The position numbers and the translations under genes were made by a program. From Actinomycetes bacterium (GTDB taxonomy: Bacteria; Actinomycetota; Acidimicrobiia; Acidimicrobiales; Acidimicrobiaceae): 64,000 bases of DNA. Shown here one piece after another: positions 18,506-26,795 of the stretch (its first letter is position 1; each line of letters starts with the position of its first letter). The notes below the pieces were generated by a model. The model did not search any database, was not told the origin of the DNA, and was given only the letters and a program-made list of their open reading frames with translations. Location: the NCBI GenBank assembly GCA_021819205.1, contig JAKARV010000002.1:1-64000 (forward strand), in the 5' to 3' direction.

Positions 18506-19614
18506 CGAGTTCACTGTGGAAAACCCGCGGACAGGACAACGGGGCCATCTGGCTGGCTGCCGGCGGTACCGCCGGACACTTGAACGCAGCGATTGCGGTT
18601 CTTCATGAGCTTGGCGACGCGGCATCCCCCGTGCTGATTACCACCGACCGCGCCATCGACTTGATGCTGGGGGCCGATGTGGGCGTGCCAACCGTCCGGC
18701 TTTCCGGAGTTGGCCTTGGACGCGGTCCCGTTGCCCTTGCCAAGGCAGTCATAATCGACACGCGCTGCCTGGGCAAGAACCTGGCGGAGCTGGTGCGCTT
18801 GCCACGGCCGTCGGCGGTGATCGCCTTTGGCGGGTTCCACACTCCCCTTGCGGTACTGGTCGCGCGAGCGAGAGGGGCAAAGGTCTTTGTTCTCGAACAA
18901 AATGCCGTTCTTGGTAGGGCCAACTTGCTGGTAGCGATGCTTGCCACTCGCATCCTTCTCGCTTTTCCCGCCATCCTCCCGCGGCGTTGGTACCAGCGGG
19001 CAGTACTGGTGGGAAACCCAATTCGAAGCCGTGGTGCGTTTGAGAGGCGGGGAGCTCGGAAGCGCCTGGGGATGGACGAAGATGGCTTTGTCGTCGTAGC
19101 AACCTCGGGTTCGCTTGGATCGGCGAGGGTGAATCAGGTTATTTCCAGCCTTTCAGCTCGAATTGGGGACCTGCCCGGTGTGGAGCTGTGGCATTTTGTC
19201 GGCCAGCGGAATTCAGGGGATGGGCCCGCCTCCGCCGGTGCTTACCACAGGGTTGGTTTCAGCGATGAGTTGCTCAACTACATGGGGGCGGCTGACCTGG
19301 TTATCTCTCGTGCGGGTGCCAGCACCTTGAGCGAACTTGCGGCGGTTGGGACTGCATCGGTTCTGATTCCCCTTCCTGGATCACCTAGGGATCACCAGCG
19401 CCGAAACGCCGAGGTATTTGCCCGCGCGGGTGCTGCGTGGGTAGTTGACGAGAGTGACCTTGGAGTGGACGGGCTTCTCGAGAGGATCGGTTGGGCGATG
19501 GAAAACCGGCACGAACTCGACAGTATGGGCTCGGCGGCGCAGTCGCTGGCGAAACCGGAGGCGGCAAGAGCCGTCGTCGAGGAGGTGATCTCGTGCCTTC
19601 ACCCACGCGGCTAG
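18502..19614 (+). CDS. murG: MurG, lipid II-forming GlcNAc transferase
   Basis: MurG adds GlcNAc from UDP-GlcNAc to lipid I to make lipid II at the cytoplasmic membrane face. Family motifs seen: the N-terminal GGTAGHLNAAIAVL donor/acceptor loop, LEQNAVLGRANLL, and the C-terminal UDP-GlcNAc-binding SRAGASTLSELAAVG with PLPGSPRDHQRRNAEVF. This GT28 enzyme has 370 residues, the usual size. The 3' end overlaps the proposed murC start by 22 bases. Confidence 0.94.
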   Translation: MTSSLWKTRGQDNGAIWLAAGGTAGHLNAAIAVLHELGDAASPVLITTDRAIDLMLGADVGVPTVRLSGVGLGRGPVALAKAVIIDTRCLGKNLAELVRLPRPSAVIAFGGFHTPLAVLVARARGAKVFVLEQNAVLGRANLLVAMLATRILLAFPAILPRRWYQRAVLVGNPIRSRGAFERRGARKRLGMDEDGFVVVATSGSLGSARVNQVISSLSARIGDLPGVELWHFVGQRNSGDGPASAGAYHRVGFSDELLNYMGAADLVISRAGASTLSELAAVGTASVLIPLPGSPRDHQRRNAEVFARAGAAWVVDESDLGVDGLLERIGWAMENRHELDSMGSAAQSLAKPEAARAVVEEVISCLHPRG

Positions 19615-20966
19615 CCGGTTTTGAACGGATACACATCGTCGGCATCGGTGGTGCTGGAATGAGCGCCTTGGCGTCACTGCTGATCGGGAGTGGCAAGCGG
19701 GTCAGCGGGTCGGACTTGAAGTCATCATCGGTTCTCGAGCGGCTTAAGCTGCTTGGGGCGACTATTGCGGTAGGACACGCGGCGGAGAACGTCGAAGATG
19801 CCGATGCGGTCGTCTATTCGAGTGCCATTCCATACGCCAATGTAGAGCTGCAGGCGGCGAGGGCGCAGGGCATACCCACGCTTGCGCGGTCGGAACTGCT
19901 TGCGGCGGTTGCCGAGGATCGCCGGGTGGTGGCGATCTCTGGCACCCACGGCAAGACCACCACCACTTCGATGATTGCACTCTCCCTGGTCAACGCCGGT
20001 CTCGCGCCCAGCTACCTGATTGGTGCGGAGCTGAATGACTCTGGCGCTTCGGGGCAGGCGGGAACGTCCGATCTTTTGGTGGTGGAGGCGGATGAGAGCG
20101 ACGGCACATTTTTGCGGTTAGACCCGGAAGTATCGGTGGTCACCAACGTCGAGGCTGATCATCTGGACTATTACGGCACCTTCGATGAGTTGAAGCGTGC
20201 GTTTCGGAGCTTTGTCAACGGTTCGCGGCTGCTCCCGGTAGTCTGCGTCGACGATCCGGTGATTGCAAGCTTTAACCTCGTGCGGGAAAGTTGCTATGGC
20301 TACGGCTTTTCCGATGCTGCGAGGCTCCAGATAAAGAATTTGGTGGTTGCCCCGCACTCGAGTGCGTTCGAGCTGTTTCTCGATCGCAGCCGCCTTGGCG
20401 ATCTGGAACTGTCGGTTCTTGGCGTCCACAACGTTCTCAACGCTACCGCCGCGGTCGGCGCTGCGCTCCAAGTTGGAGCGTCATTCGGGGATGTAAAAGA
20501 GGCGCTTGCGAAGTATGTCGGGGTGAGCCGCCGCTTCCAGCACCGTCGGGTGGCTGCGGGTATCCGGATAATCGACGACTATGCACACTTGCCGAGCGAG
20601 ATCCGGGCAACCATAGCGGCCGCTCGTCAGCTTGGTTCGCGGAGAATCGTTGCGGTCTTCCAGCCGCACCGTTACTCCCGGACACGTGATCTTTGGCGCG
20701 AACTTGGCCAGGCGCTATCCGGTGCTGACGTCGTGGTGGTGGCCGATATATACCCCGCCGGGGAGGAACCGATCCCCGGCATTACCGGAGAACTGGTGTA
20801 CCAGGCCGCCAGCGATTTCCGGTCGGGCGAGACCTACTACTGCCCGCGGCGTGGGGAGCTGGCTAGAGAGGTTGCCGCCCATCTTCGCGTGGATGACGTC
20901 TGCTTGTCCATGGGGGCAGGGGACATTACGACCCTGGAGTCGGAGCTTGCCGAGGTTCTTGGATGA
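19593..20966 (+). CDS. murC: UDP-MurNAc--L-alanine ligase MurC
   Basis: MurC attaches L-Ala to UDP-MurNAc, the first stem-peptide step. It begins with the nucleotide-binding IHIVGIGGAGMSALA, followed by the ATP loop ISGTHGKTTTTSM, EADESDGTFL, NVEADHLDYYG and, in the C-terminal domain, DDYAHLPSEIRATI with FQPHRYSRT. GTG 19593 has GGAGG eight bases upstream and gives the expected 457 residues; the same frame is open 102 bases further up but only antisensibly within murG. Confidence 0.94.
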   Translation: MPSPTRLAGFERIHIVGIGGAGMSALASLLIGSGKRVSGSDLKSSSVLERLKLLGATIAVGHAAENVEDADAVVYSSAIPYANVELQAARAQGIPTLARSELLAAVAEDRRVVAISGTHGKTTTTSMIALSLVNAGLAPSYLIGAELNDSGASGQAGTSDLLVVEADESDGTFLRLDPEVSVVTNVEADHLDYYGTFDELKRAFRSFVNGSRLLPVVCVDDPVIASFNLVRESCYGYGFSDAARLQIKNLVVAPHSSAFELFLDRSRLGDLELSVLGVHNVLNATAAVGAALQVGASFGDVKEALAKYVGVSRRFQHRRVAAGIRIIDDYAHLPSEIRATIAAARQLGSRRIVAVFQPHRYSRTRDLWRELGQALSGADVVVVADIYPAGEEPIPGITGELVYQAASDFRSGETYYCPRRGELAREVAAHLRVDDVCLSMGAGDITTLESELAEVLG

Positions 20967-21898
20967 GCTGGGTGTCTCTCATGCGGCGACGGGGGATCGA
21001 GCCGGTCGAGGAGGCGGAGCTAGGTGCAAAGACAACTTACCGGGTTGGTGGCCGGGCTCGCGCAGCGATCGAAGTGAGGAGCAAAGAGGAGTTTTCGCGG
21101 ATCGCTGCGGCTCTTGGTGAGCTTGATGAGCCGGTACCGGTCTTGGTGCTTGGCAACGGGTCCAATATGCTCGTATCTGACCGGGGGTTCGAAGGACTGG
21201 TGGTCACCCTCAACCGCCGTAGCTTCGGGGGCATCGAAATTGATGAGGGCAACGCGGCTACTGTAGGCTCGGCGGTCGCCCTGCCGGTGGCGGCGCGAAG
21301 GGTTAGCTCGCTGGGGCTGGCTGGACTTGCCTGGGGAGTGGGGATCCCGGGGTCGGTTGGGGGAGCGGTAAGAATGAACGCCGGCGGGCACGGATCGTCG
21401 ATTGGCGAAGTGCTGAAGGAGGCCTTTGTGGCCGACCTTGCAGCTGGAGGCGAGGTGATGGTGCGGCCGGCAGGCCGGCTGCATCTTGGGTATCGGCACT
21501 CGGGGATATCCGCGACCGAGGTGGTGGTCGAGGCTACATTTGCGCTCACCCCTGGGGACCCCGCCGAACTCGGCCGCCTTATCGACGAGATAGTTTCGTG
21601 GCGCAGAGAGCACCAGCCGGGGGGGCAAAACGCCGGGTCGGTTTTCCAAAATCCTCCAGACACGGCCGCCGCAGCTCTGATCGAGGAGGCGGGACTCAAG
21701 GGACTCCGGTACGGAAGTGCCCAGGTCTCCCCTAGGCACGCCAACTTTATCCAGGCAGATTCGGGCGGACAGGCAGAAGACGTGTACGCGTTGATCCAAG
21801 TGGTTCAGGCGGAGGTGGCGAAGCGTTTCGGCATCGAGCTAGGGCTCGAGGTCGAACTGGTCGGTTTCTCGGGTACGCGAAGTGGGGAGGCCAGGTAG
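20963..21898 (+). CDS. murB: UDP-N-acetylenolpyruvoylglucosamine reductase MurB
   Basis: MurB is the FAD-dependent reductase that turns enolpyruvyl-UDP-GlcNAc into UDP-MurNAc. The FAD-binding blocks VLVLGNGSNMLVSDRGFEG and GIPGSVGGAVRMNAGGHGSS are clear, and HQPGGQNAGSVFQNP carries the Ser proton donor. The C-terminal GLKGLRYGSAQVSPRHANF is also conserved. At 311 residues it is a normal-length enzyme. It overlaps murC by four bases and touches ftsQ through TAGTG. Confidence 0.94.
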   Translation: MSWVSLMRRRGIEPVEEAELGAKTTYRVGGRARAAIEVRSKEEFSRIAAALGELDEPVPVLVLGNGSNMLVSDRGFEGLVVTLNRRSFGGIEIDEGNAATVGSAVALPVAARRVSSLGLAGLAWGVGIPGSVGGAVRMNAGGHGSSIGEVLKEAFVADLAAGGEVMVRPAGRLHLGYRHSGISATEVVVEATFALTPGDPAELGRLIDEIVSWRREHQPGGQNAGSVFQNPPDTAAAALIEEAGLKGLRYGSAQVSPRHANFIQADSGGQAEDVYALIQVVQAEVAKRFGIELGLEVELVGFSGTRSGEAR

Positions 21899-22635
21899 TG
21901 GAGCACCGGATACGTAGCCGGCGGCGGGAGGTAAGGTGGCGGCGTTTTCGTTATCTCGCGCTCCTTGGGGTTGCATCCGTCGCGGCTGGGGCCGGGGGGT
22001 ATGGCTACTTCGGGCCAACCTTTCGGGTTCAGGCGGTGACGGTTGAGGGCGTTGGGAACCCGCTGGCCAAGGAGTTGAGCGTTGCGCTTGCGTCCGGATT
22101 GGCGAAGGACCACGTCTGGTCGATTTCGCTGCGGCTTGCGGCTGGAAGCATTGCGCGATCGATTCTTGGCGATGAGGTGGCTTTGACTCGGATCTCGCCG
22201 TCGTTGCCTTCGGGGTTGGTTGTTCAAGCGCAACCAATAGCGCCGGTGGCGAAGGTCGGTGTCGGTATCGGCGTTGTCCCCGCGGGGGTGGTGATCCCCC
22301 TTGCTACTAGGGAAGGAAAGCTTCCCCTCATATCGATCTGCCCAAGGCCGGTTGCGAGCGTAGCCTCCCACTGTATCGGGCGCCTTGCAGTCGGAGAGAG
22401 GGTCCCCGGAGCTTTGTTGGGGACGGCGCTGGCCGCTACCAAGTTGGCACCAGGCGCAACCCTTGTTGATGTGCAGGGAGAGGGGGTTGCCGCGATCTTG
22501 GAGGCGGGCGGTGTCTGCTTGCTTGGTTCTTCTCGTGACGCGGCCGCAAAACTGGGCCTGTGCGCCCAGCTTGCGCGGAAGAATGCGACCGTAGATTTAC
22601 GAGGTGTAGATTCTCCGGCGCTTGTCGTTGGGTAG
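21898..22635 (+). CDS. ftsQ: FtsQ/DivIB-like division protein
   Basis: This 245-residue protein has a basic cytoplasmic N-terminus, one transmembrane helix (about residues 18-38) and a POTRA-like start (FRVQAVTVEGVGNPLAKEL). The rest is poorly conserved but ends in a small domain with Gly-Val-rich strands. FtsQ recruits FtsL and FtsW/FtsI. The assignment rests on topology, the POTRA start and the position directly before ftsZ. It begins with GTG overlapping the murB stop. As in other actinobacteria, ftsA is absent from the ftsQ-ftsZ junction. Confidence 0.8.
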   Translation: MEHRIRSRRREVRWRRFRYLALLGVASVAAGAGGYGYFGPTFRVQAVTVEGVGNPLAKELSVALASGLAKDHVWSISLRLAAGSIARSILGDEVALTRISPSLPSGLVVQAQPIAPVAKVGVGIGVVPAGVVIPLATREGKLPLISICPRPVASVASHCIGRLAVGERVPGALLGTALAATKLAPGATLVDVQGEGVAAILEAGGVCLLGSSRDAAAKLGLCAQLARKNATVDLRGVDSPALVVG

Positions 22636-22761
22636 CGTGTAGGCTATGCGGGATCCCACCTACCCGGAGCGGCGCGGGGGCTTTATAGTCGCCGATATTG
22701 CGGGTTAGGCGAGGGTTGTAGATTCCCCGCGAGGGGCCGGTGGTCAGGCGGAGGTGAGCGA
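22636..22761 (+). promoter_or_regulatory. ftsQ-ftsZ intergenic region, probable ftsZ promoter
   Basis: This 126-base gap breaks the chain of overlapping genes and is the natural place for a dedicated ftsZ promoter. It contains a GGGATCCC palindrome, a small CCCC-GCGA-GGGG hairpin and the GGAGGTGA ribosome-binding site at 22750-22757. No clear -35/-10 pair could be assigned. Confidence 0.4.
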
Positions 22762-23847
22762 GTGGTTGGCGATGCCCATAACTATATCGCTGTGATCAAG
22801 GTGGTCGGAGTTGGCGGCGGGGGAGGTAACGCCGTCAACCGCATGGTCGAGGCGAGACTTCACGGAGTTGAGTTCATTGCGATCAATACGGACGCCCAGG
22901 CTCTGCTGATGAGCGATGCGGATATCCGCCTTGACATCGGCCGGGAGCTGACCCGTGGCTTGGGCGCCGGGTCGGTTCCAGCGATCGGCCGTAACGCGGC
23001 TGAGGAGCATCGGGACGAGATCGAGGAGGCGATCAAGGGCGCAGACATGGTCTTCATCACCGCCGGAGAGGGTGGCGGCACTGGTACCGGTGGGGCGCCG
23101 GTGGTAGCGGAGATCGCCAAGAGCCTGGGTGCCCTCACGATTGGGGTCGTGACGAGACCATTCTCTTTCGAGGGGAAGCGCCGCTCCAACCAGGCTGACG
23201 AGGGGATCGAGACTCTTCGGGAACGGGTAGACACGTTGATAGTGATCCCAAACGACCGGCTCCTCTCGATCGCCAACGAGAAGACATCGATGATGTCCGC
23301 CTTCAAGATGGCCGACGACATTTTGCTCTCCGGGGTCAAGGGGATCACCGATCTGATTACCACGCCGGGGGTGATCAATACCGATTTTGCCGATGTGCGG
23401 ACGATCATGACTGCTGCTGGCACCGCCATCATGGGCATTGGTGTCGCTTCGGGAGACAATCGGGCGGCGGCGGCTGCGCGCAACGCGATTACCTCGCCTC
23501 TCCTCGAGAACTCTATCGACGGCGCCCAGGGGATTTTGCTCAACATTGCCGGAGGAGAAGACCTCGGCCTGTTCGAGGTGAACGAAGCGGCAAGCATCAT
23601 CCAAGGTGCTGCATCTCCGGATGCGAACATCATTTTTGGTTCGGTAATCGACCCATCGATGCAAGAAGAGGTTCAAGTGACCGTGATTGCAGCTGGTTTT
23701 GACTCCTGGTCTGGGGTTACACCGGCGATCAAGGTGGCGCCGGCGCCTGTCGCACAGCCGCGGCCAGTAGCGATGGCTGAGCCGGAGGAGATTTCTCGCG
23801 TTGCCGACGAAGCCGACGACGGGGATGTTCCTTTCTTTTTGCGGTAG
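22762..23847 (+). CDS. ftsZ: cell division GTPase FtsZ
   Basis: FtsZ is the tubulin homologue that polymerises into the Z ring. Key blocks: [27 protein letters not shown], the tubulin signature [14 protein letters not shown], and the T7-loop region with [12 protein letters not shown] short acidic linker leads to the conserved C-terminal peptide DVPFFLR, the docking site for partners such as SepF, encoded just downstream. At 361 residues the linker is short. It starts at GTG 22762 behind GGAGGTGA. Confidence 0.97.
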   Translation: MVGDAHNYIAVIKVVGVGGGGGNAVNRMVEARLHGVEFIAINTDAQALLMSDADIRLDIGRELTRGLGAGSVPAIGRNAAEEHRDEIEEAIKGADMVFITAGEGGGTGTGGAPVVAEIAKSLGALTIGVVTRPFSFEGKRRSNQADEGIETLRERVDTLIVIPNDRLLSIANEKTSMMSAFKMADDILLSGVKGITDLITTPGVINTDFADVRTIMTAAGTAIMGIGVASGDNRAAAAARNAITSPLLENSIDGAQGILLNIAGGEDLGLFEVNEAASIIQGAASPDANIIFGSVIDPSMQEEVQVTVIAAGFDSWSGVTPAIKVAPAPVAQPRPVAMAEPEEISRVADEADDGDVPFFLR

Positions 23848-24491
23848 TGATTCGCTTCTCTTTCCCCGATGGCCGTGCCGAGGTCCTGGTGACCGAGAAG
23901 GAGGATGGAGACCTTAGGGGAGCTTCCAAGCGCGAACTGCAGTCGCTGGTAGAAAGGTCTCTTGGTGCCTCAGACCTACTGTTGCTGGATCAAATTCACT
24001 CAGCTATTGTCGTGAGCGCGGCTGATGCAGGGACACAGCTTCAGCAGGGCGACGCGCTGGTTGGTGCGGGGTGTTTTGCCCTTGGGGTGATGACGGCCGA
24101 CTGCGTTCCGATTGTGCTTGTTGACGCGGTCGGCACCGTGGCCACGGTGCACGCGGGCTGGCGGGGCTTGATCGGCGGAGTCATAGAGGCGGCGGCTCGG
24201 CACCTTGGAGGCGGCGTGCAGGCCTATGTCGGTCCGCACATCCGTTCTTGTTGCTACGAGTTCAAAGGGCTGGAGCGGGCACGGATTGAGCAGAGGTTTT
24301 CGGGTTGCTTCGAAGGCGACAACTTGTCTCTCGACGCGGCGCTCATCCAGACTTTTGCTCCAATCGGCGTTACCATTGCCGGGGGCAGTGAGGAGTGTAC
24401 GCGCTGCTCGGGCCGGTTCTTCTCCTATCGCGGGGGAAATCTGAGGGAGAGGTTCCTGACCGCGGCGAGAAGCGGTGATCGGTGGCGTTAA
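23847..24491 (+). CDS. pgeF: PgeF/YfiH family multicopper-oxidase-like protein (DUF152)
   Basis: The family's metal/active-site motifs are present: MTADCVPIVL (Cys), TVHAGWRGL (His) and VGPHIRSCCYE (His, Cys). Family members act as purine-nucleoside phosphorylase/laccase-domain enzymes, and E. coli PgeF removes misincorporated L-Ser from peptidoglycan precursors. The gene commonly follows ftsZ in actinobacteria, as here. The GTG start overlaps the ftsZ stop by one base (TAGTG). At 214 residues it is a little shorter than E. coli YfiH. Confidence 0.9.
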   Translation: MIRFSFPDGRAEVLVTEKEDGDLRGASKRELQSLVERSLGASDLLLLDQIHSAIVVSAADAGTQLQQGDALVGAGCFALGVMTADCVPIVLVDAVGTVATVHAGWRGLIGGVIEAAARHLGGGVQAYVGPHIRSCCYEFKGLERARIEQRFSGCFEGDNLSLDAALIQTFAPIGVTIAGGSEECTRCSGRFFSYRGGNLRERFLTAARSGDRWR

Positions 24492-25132
24492 GGGCTGATG
24501 AGTTCAAGGAGCGCTTGGCTGGCGTTGTAGGCGCTCTCGACCGCATCTCCGCCAACGTCAGAATCGTCTGCGTCACCAAGACGCATCCGTTGGACGATCT
24601 CCGGGTGGTGCTAGAGGCGGGAAAGTTGGATCTTGGCGAGAACTATCTGGCGGAGCTGGCAAGGAAGGCGGAGGTCCTGGATGTCGAGTACCGGCCGAGG
24701 TGGCATTTTCTTGGACACCTCCAGAGGAACAAGATCGCGGGCATAGCGGCTCTCGCAACGGAGATCCATTCGGTCTCCCGAAGGGAAGAGGTGATCTCGC
24801 TGGCTCGCCACGGCTTTGCCGGGAAGGTCTACATTCAGGTGGCGGCTGCCGGGGGTGGCGGGGAGAGGTCGGGGGCTGATGTTGGGGAGATTCCGGCGCT
24901 CCTGGATCTTTCTCGGAGCCTATCTCTTGATGTCGTTGGGCTTATGGGGATGCCGCTTCCGGGAAGCGACGTTGAAGTCGCCCGGTACTTCCGGAGCGTG
25001 GCCAACCTTGCCGATCAACTTGGGCTGGCGGAAAAGTCAATGGGGATGTCCGGTGATTTTCTCATCGCCGCTGCGGAGGGTGCTACCGTCGTACGATTGG
25101 GTACCGTTTTAATGGGTCAACGCTCGTTATAG
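24482..25132 (+). CDS. YggS/PLPBP family PLP homeostasis protein
   Basis: This is a one-domain type III-fold PLP-binding protein. VRIVCVTKTHPL carries the PLP Lys; DLGENYLAEL, WHFLGHLQRNKI and GMSGDFLIAAAEGATVVRLG are the other family blocks, the last binding the phosphate. It buffers PLP rather than catalysing a known reaction. It overlaps pgeF by ten bases. At 216 residues it is slightly short but complete. The pgeF-yggS-sepF-yggT-divIVA order is standard for Gram-positive division regions. Confidence 0.92.
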   Translation: MALRADEFKERLAGVVGALDRISANVRIVCVTKTHPLDDLRVVLEAGKLDLGENYLAELARKAEVLDVEYRPRWHFLGHLQRNKIAGIAALATEIHSVSRREEVISLARHGFAGKVYIQVAAAGGGGERSGADVGEIPALLDLSRSLSLDVVGLMGMPLPGSDVEVARYFRSVANLADQLGLAEKSMGMSGDFLIAAAEGATVVRLGTVLMGQRSL

Positions 25133-25175
25133 TGTGTTAGGATAGTCCCCAATTTTGGGGAACGGAGGAGGAGAG

Positions 25176-25700
25176 ATGCCGGCGTTGCGTCGTGCTTTGG
25201 TTTGGCTGGGGATAACGGACGACGATGAGGAGTACGAGCCCGCCGGTGTCAGGCATCCTCAGGGGGTTGACGAAGCACCGGCTGAGCGTCCCGCTGAGCG
25301 CGGGAGGGTTCAGGTTGTCTCGCCAGGCAGCCCGCGGAAGTCTGACGACGACTCGTTCGAGGAGAGGCGGTCGGCGGTAGTGCGCCCGTTCAACCCGATC
25401 CCCGATCGCCCAAAGATCCACTTGGTTCTTCCCACGAAGTACACCGATGTTCAGGAGATTGGTGATCGCATGAAGTCTGACCAGCCGGTTATCATCAATC
25501 TGGAAGGGGTTGATAAGGACCTTCGTCGGCGGATAATCGACTTTTCCTCAGGCCTCACCTATGCGCTAGGGGGTAAGGTGAAAGAGGTGAGCACAAGTGT
25601 ATATCTGCTTTCCCCTGCTCGGGTCGAGGTCGCCGATGAGGAGATGTTTCGGCTGAGACAGAGGACGGTGGCCAAGGGAGTAGGAGGGAATGGGAATTAG
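25176..25700 (+). CDS. sepF: SepF, FtsZ membrane anchor
   Basis: SepF has an N-terminal amphipathic membrane-binding helix (MPALRRALVWLG), an acidic flexible linker, and a C-terminal DUF552 domain (about residues 80-165) that binds the FtsZ tail: LVLPTKYTDVQEIGDRMK, PVIINLEGVDKDLRRRIIDF and SGLTYALGG. In bacteria lacking FtsA it is the main Z-ring anchor, consistent with no ftsA here. ATG 25176 with GGAGGAG upstream restores the amphipathic helix at the very N-terminus; an earlier frame-open start would bury it. Confidence 0.93.
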   Translation: MPALRRALVWLGITDDDEEYEPAGVRHPQGVDEAPAERPAERGRVQVVSPGSPRKSDDDSFEERRSAVVRPFNPIPDRPKIHLVLPTKYTDVQEIGDRMKSDQPVIINLEGVDKDLRRRIIDFSSGLTYALGGKVKEVSTSVYLLSPARVEVADEEMFRLRQRTVAKGVGGNGN

Positions 25701-25956
25701 GTCTCTCCTTATTGACCTTCTCCTGATCTATGAGGCCGTAGTAATCCTGCACGTGGTGATGAGCTGGTTTCCGGTTACCAATCCCGGCGGACCGATGGAT
25801 CGTTTCCGGTTCATCCTTTACCGGTTAACGGAGCCGGTGCTTGGCCCAATTAGGCGGGTTATTCCGTCTGTCGGCGGGGGGATGCGGTTCGATTTTTCTC
25901 CGCTGATCGTGATTCTCTTAATCCAACTCATTTTGATTCCGATACTATCTCGGTAG
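25690..25956 (+). CDS. YggT family small membrane protein
   Basis: This 88-residue protein has two hydrophobic segments flanking the conserved loop SWFPVTNPGGPMDRFRFILYRLTEPVLGPIRR (read in pieces: SWFP, LTEP, PIRR). YggT proteins are found near divIVA in many bacteria and have been linked to osmotic or division functions, but no firm biochemical role is known. It overlaps the sepF end by 11 bases. Confidence 0.9.
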   Translation: MGIRSLLIDLLLIYEAVVILHVVMSWFPVTNPGGPMDRFRFILYRLTEPVLGPIRRVIPSVGGGMRFDFSPLIVILLIQLILIPILSR

Positions 25957-25982
25957 TATTCCTCGGTGTTGGGAGGGCGTCC

Positions 25983-26777
25983 ATGGACAGCCAGGGTATT
26001 GATGCGCGCCACATTAGAGAGGTAGCTTTTCGCGACAAGATCAGGGGCTACAACCAGGAAGATGTGGACGAGTTTCTCGAGAAGGTCGCCATGGGGGTAG
26101 AGTTTCTCGAGAATGAGCTTGCCAAGGCGCAATCGGAGGTTGTTTCTCTGCGGGCTCAGCTGGCGGGGTCTGAGGGCCCGGCAAACGCGGTTGCGGTAGC
26201 CGATGGCGACGTGATCCAGCGCACGCTGATCGTGGCGCAGCGCGCCGCCGACCAGCTTCGCTCTGAGGCAGAGCAGGAGGCGGCCGAAACTCGCGAGGAG
26301 GCTCAACGCCAGGCCGACCGGATTATGGAGGACGCCCGCAACGCTGCTGACCAGCTTCAATCGGCGCGTCGTGATCAGCTTGCTGCTGAATCTTCGCGTT
26401 TGGAGGAGGAGGTTGGCGCGTTGGAGAGGCGGCTTGCCGACATCTCTTCTCGATACTCGTTGACAATCGACAGGATTCGTGGAGAAGTGGCTGGTTTACT
26501 TGCCCAAATTGGCGATGGGGATGGTTTTGCCGATAGCGCTGGTCGGATTGATGCGTTAACAGCCGAGGCTTTAGAGCCGGTCGAGCCGCCTGCTGAGCCT
26601 GGGGAGTTGGCCGTTGACGAGGCTGGAGAGGAGCAACTCGGCTGGATGATTGCCGACGACGCTCCGGAAGACTTAGCCGGAGACGAGGAGGAGGACGAGG
26701 TGCCAAACTTCGTTTTTGGGAACCGGACACCTTCCTCAAGCGAGTCGATATTCCTCTGGGAGCAGGGAGATAAGTAG
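25983..26777 (+). CDS. divIVA: DivIVA/Wag31 polar scaffold protein
   Basis: The N-terminal lipid-binding domain is recognisable in REVAFRDKIRGYNQEDVDEF and LEKVAMGVEFLENEL. It is followed by a long Ala/Glu-rich coiled coil (about residues 80-190) and an acidic tail. DivIVA proteins bind curved membrane at poles and septa and organise growth and division. It is 264 residues, close to mycobacterial Wag31. It ends 18 bases before the convergent ileS end. Confidence 0.93.
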   Translation: MDSQGIDARHIREVAFRDKIRGYNQEDVDEFLEKVAMGVEFLENELAKAQSEVVSLRAQLAGSEGPANAVAVADGDVIQRTLIVAQRAADQLRSEAEQEAAETREEAQRQADRIMEDARNAADQLQSARRDQLAAESSRLEEEVGALERRLADISSRYSLTIDRIRGEVAGLLAQIGDGDGFADSAGRIDALTAEALEPVEPPAEPGELAVDEAGEEQLGWMIADDAPEDLAGDEEEDEVPNFVFGNRTPSSSESIFLWEQGDK

Positions 26778-26795
26778 GCTGGCAGGAGCGTCTTG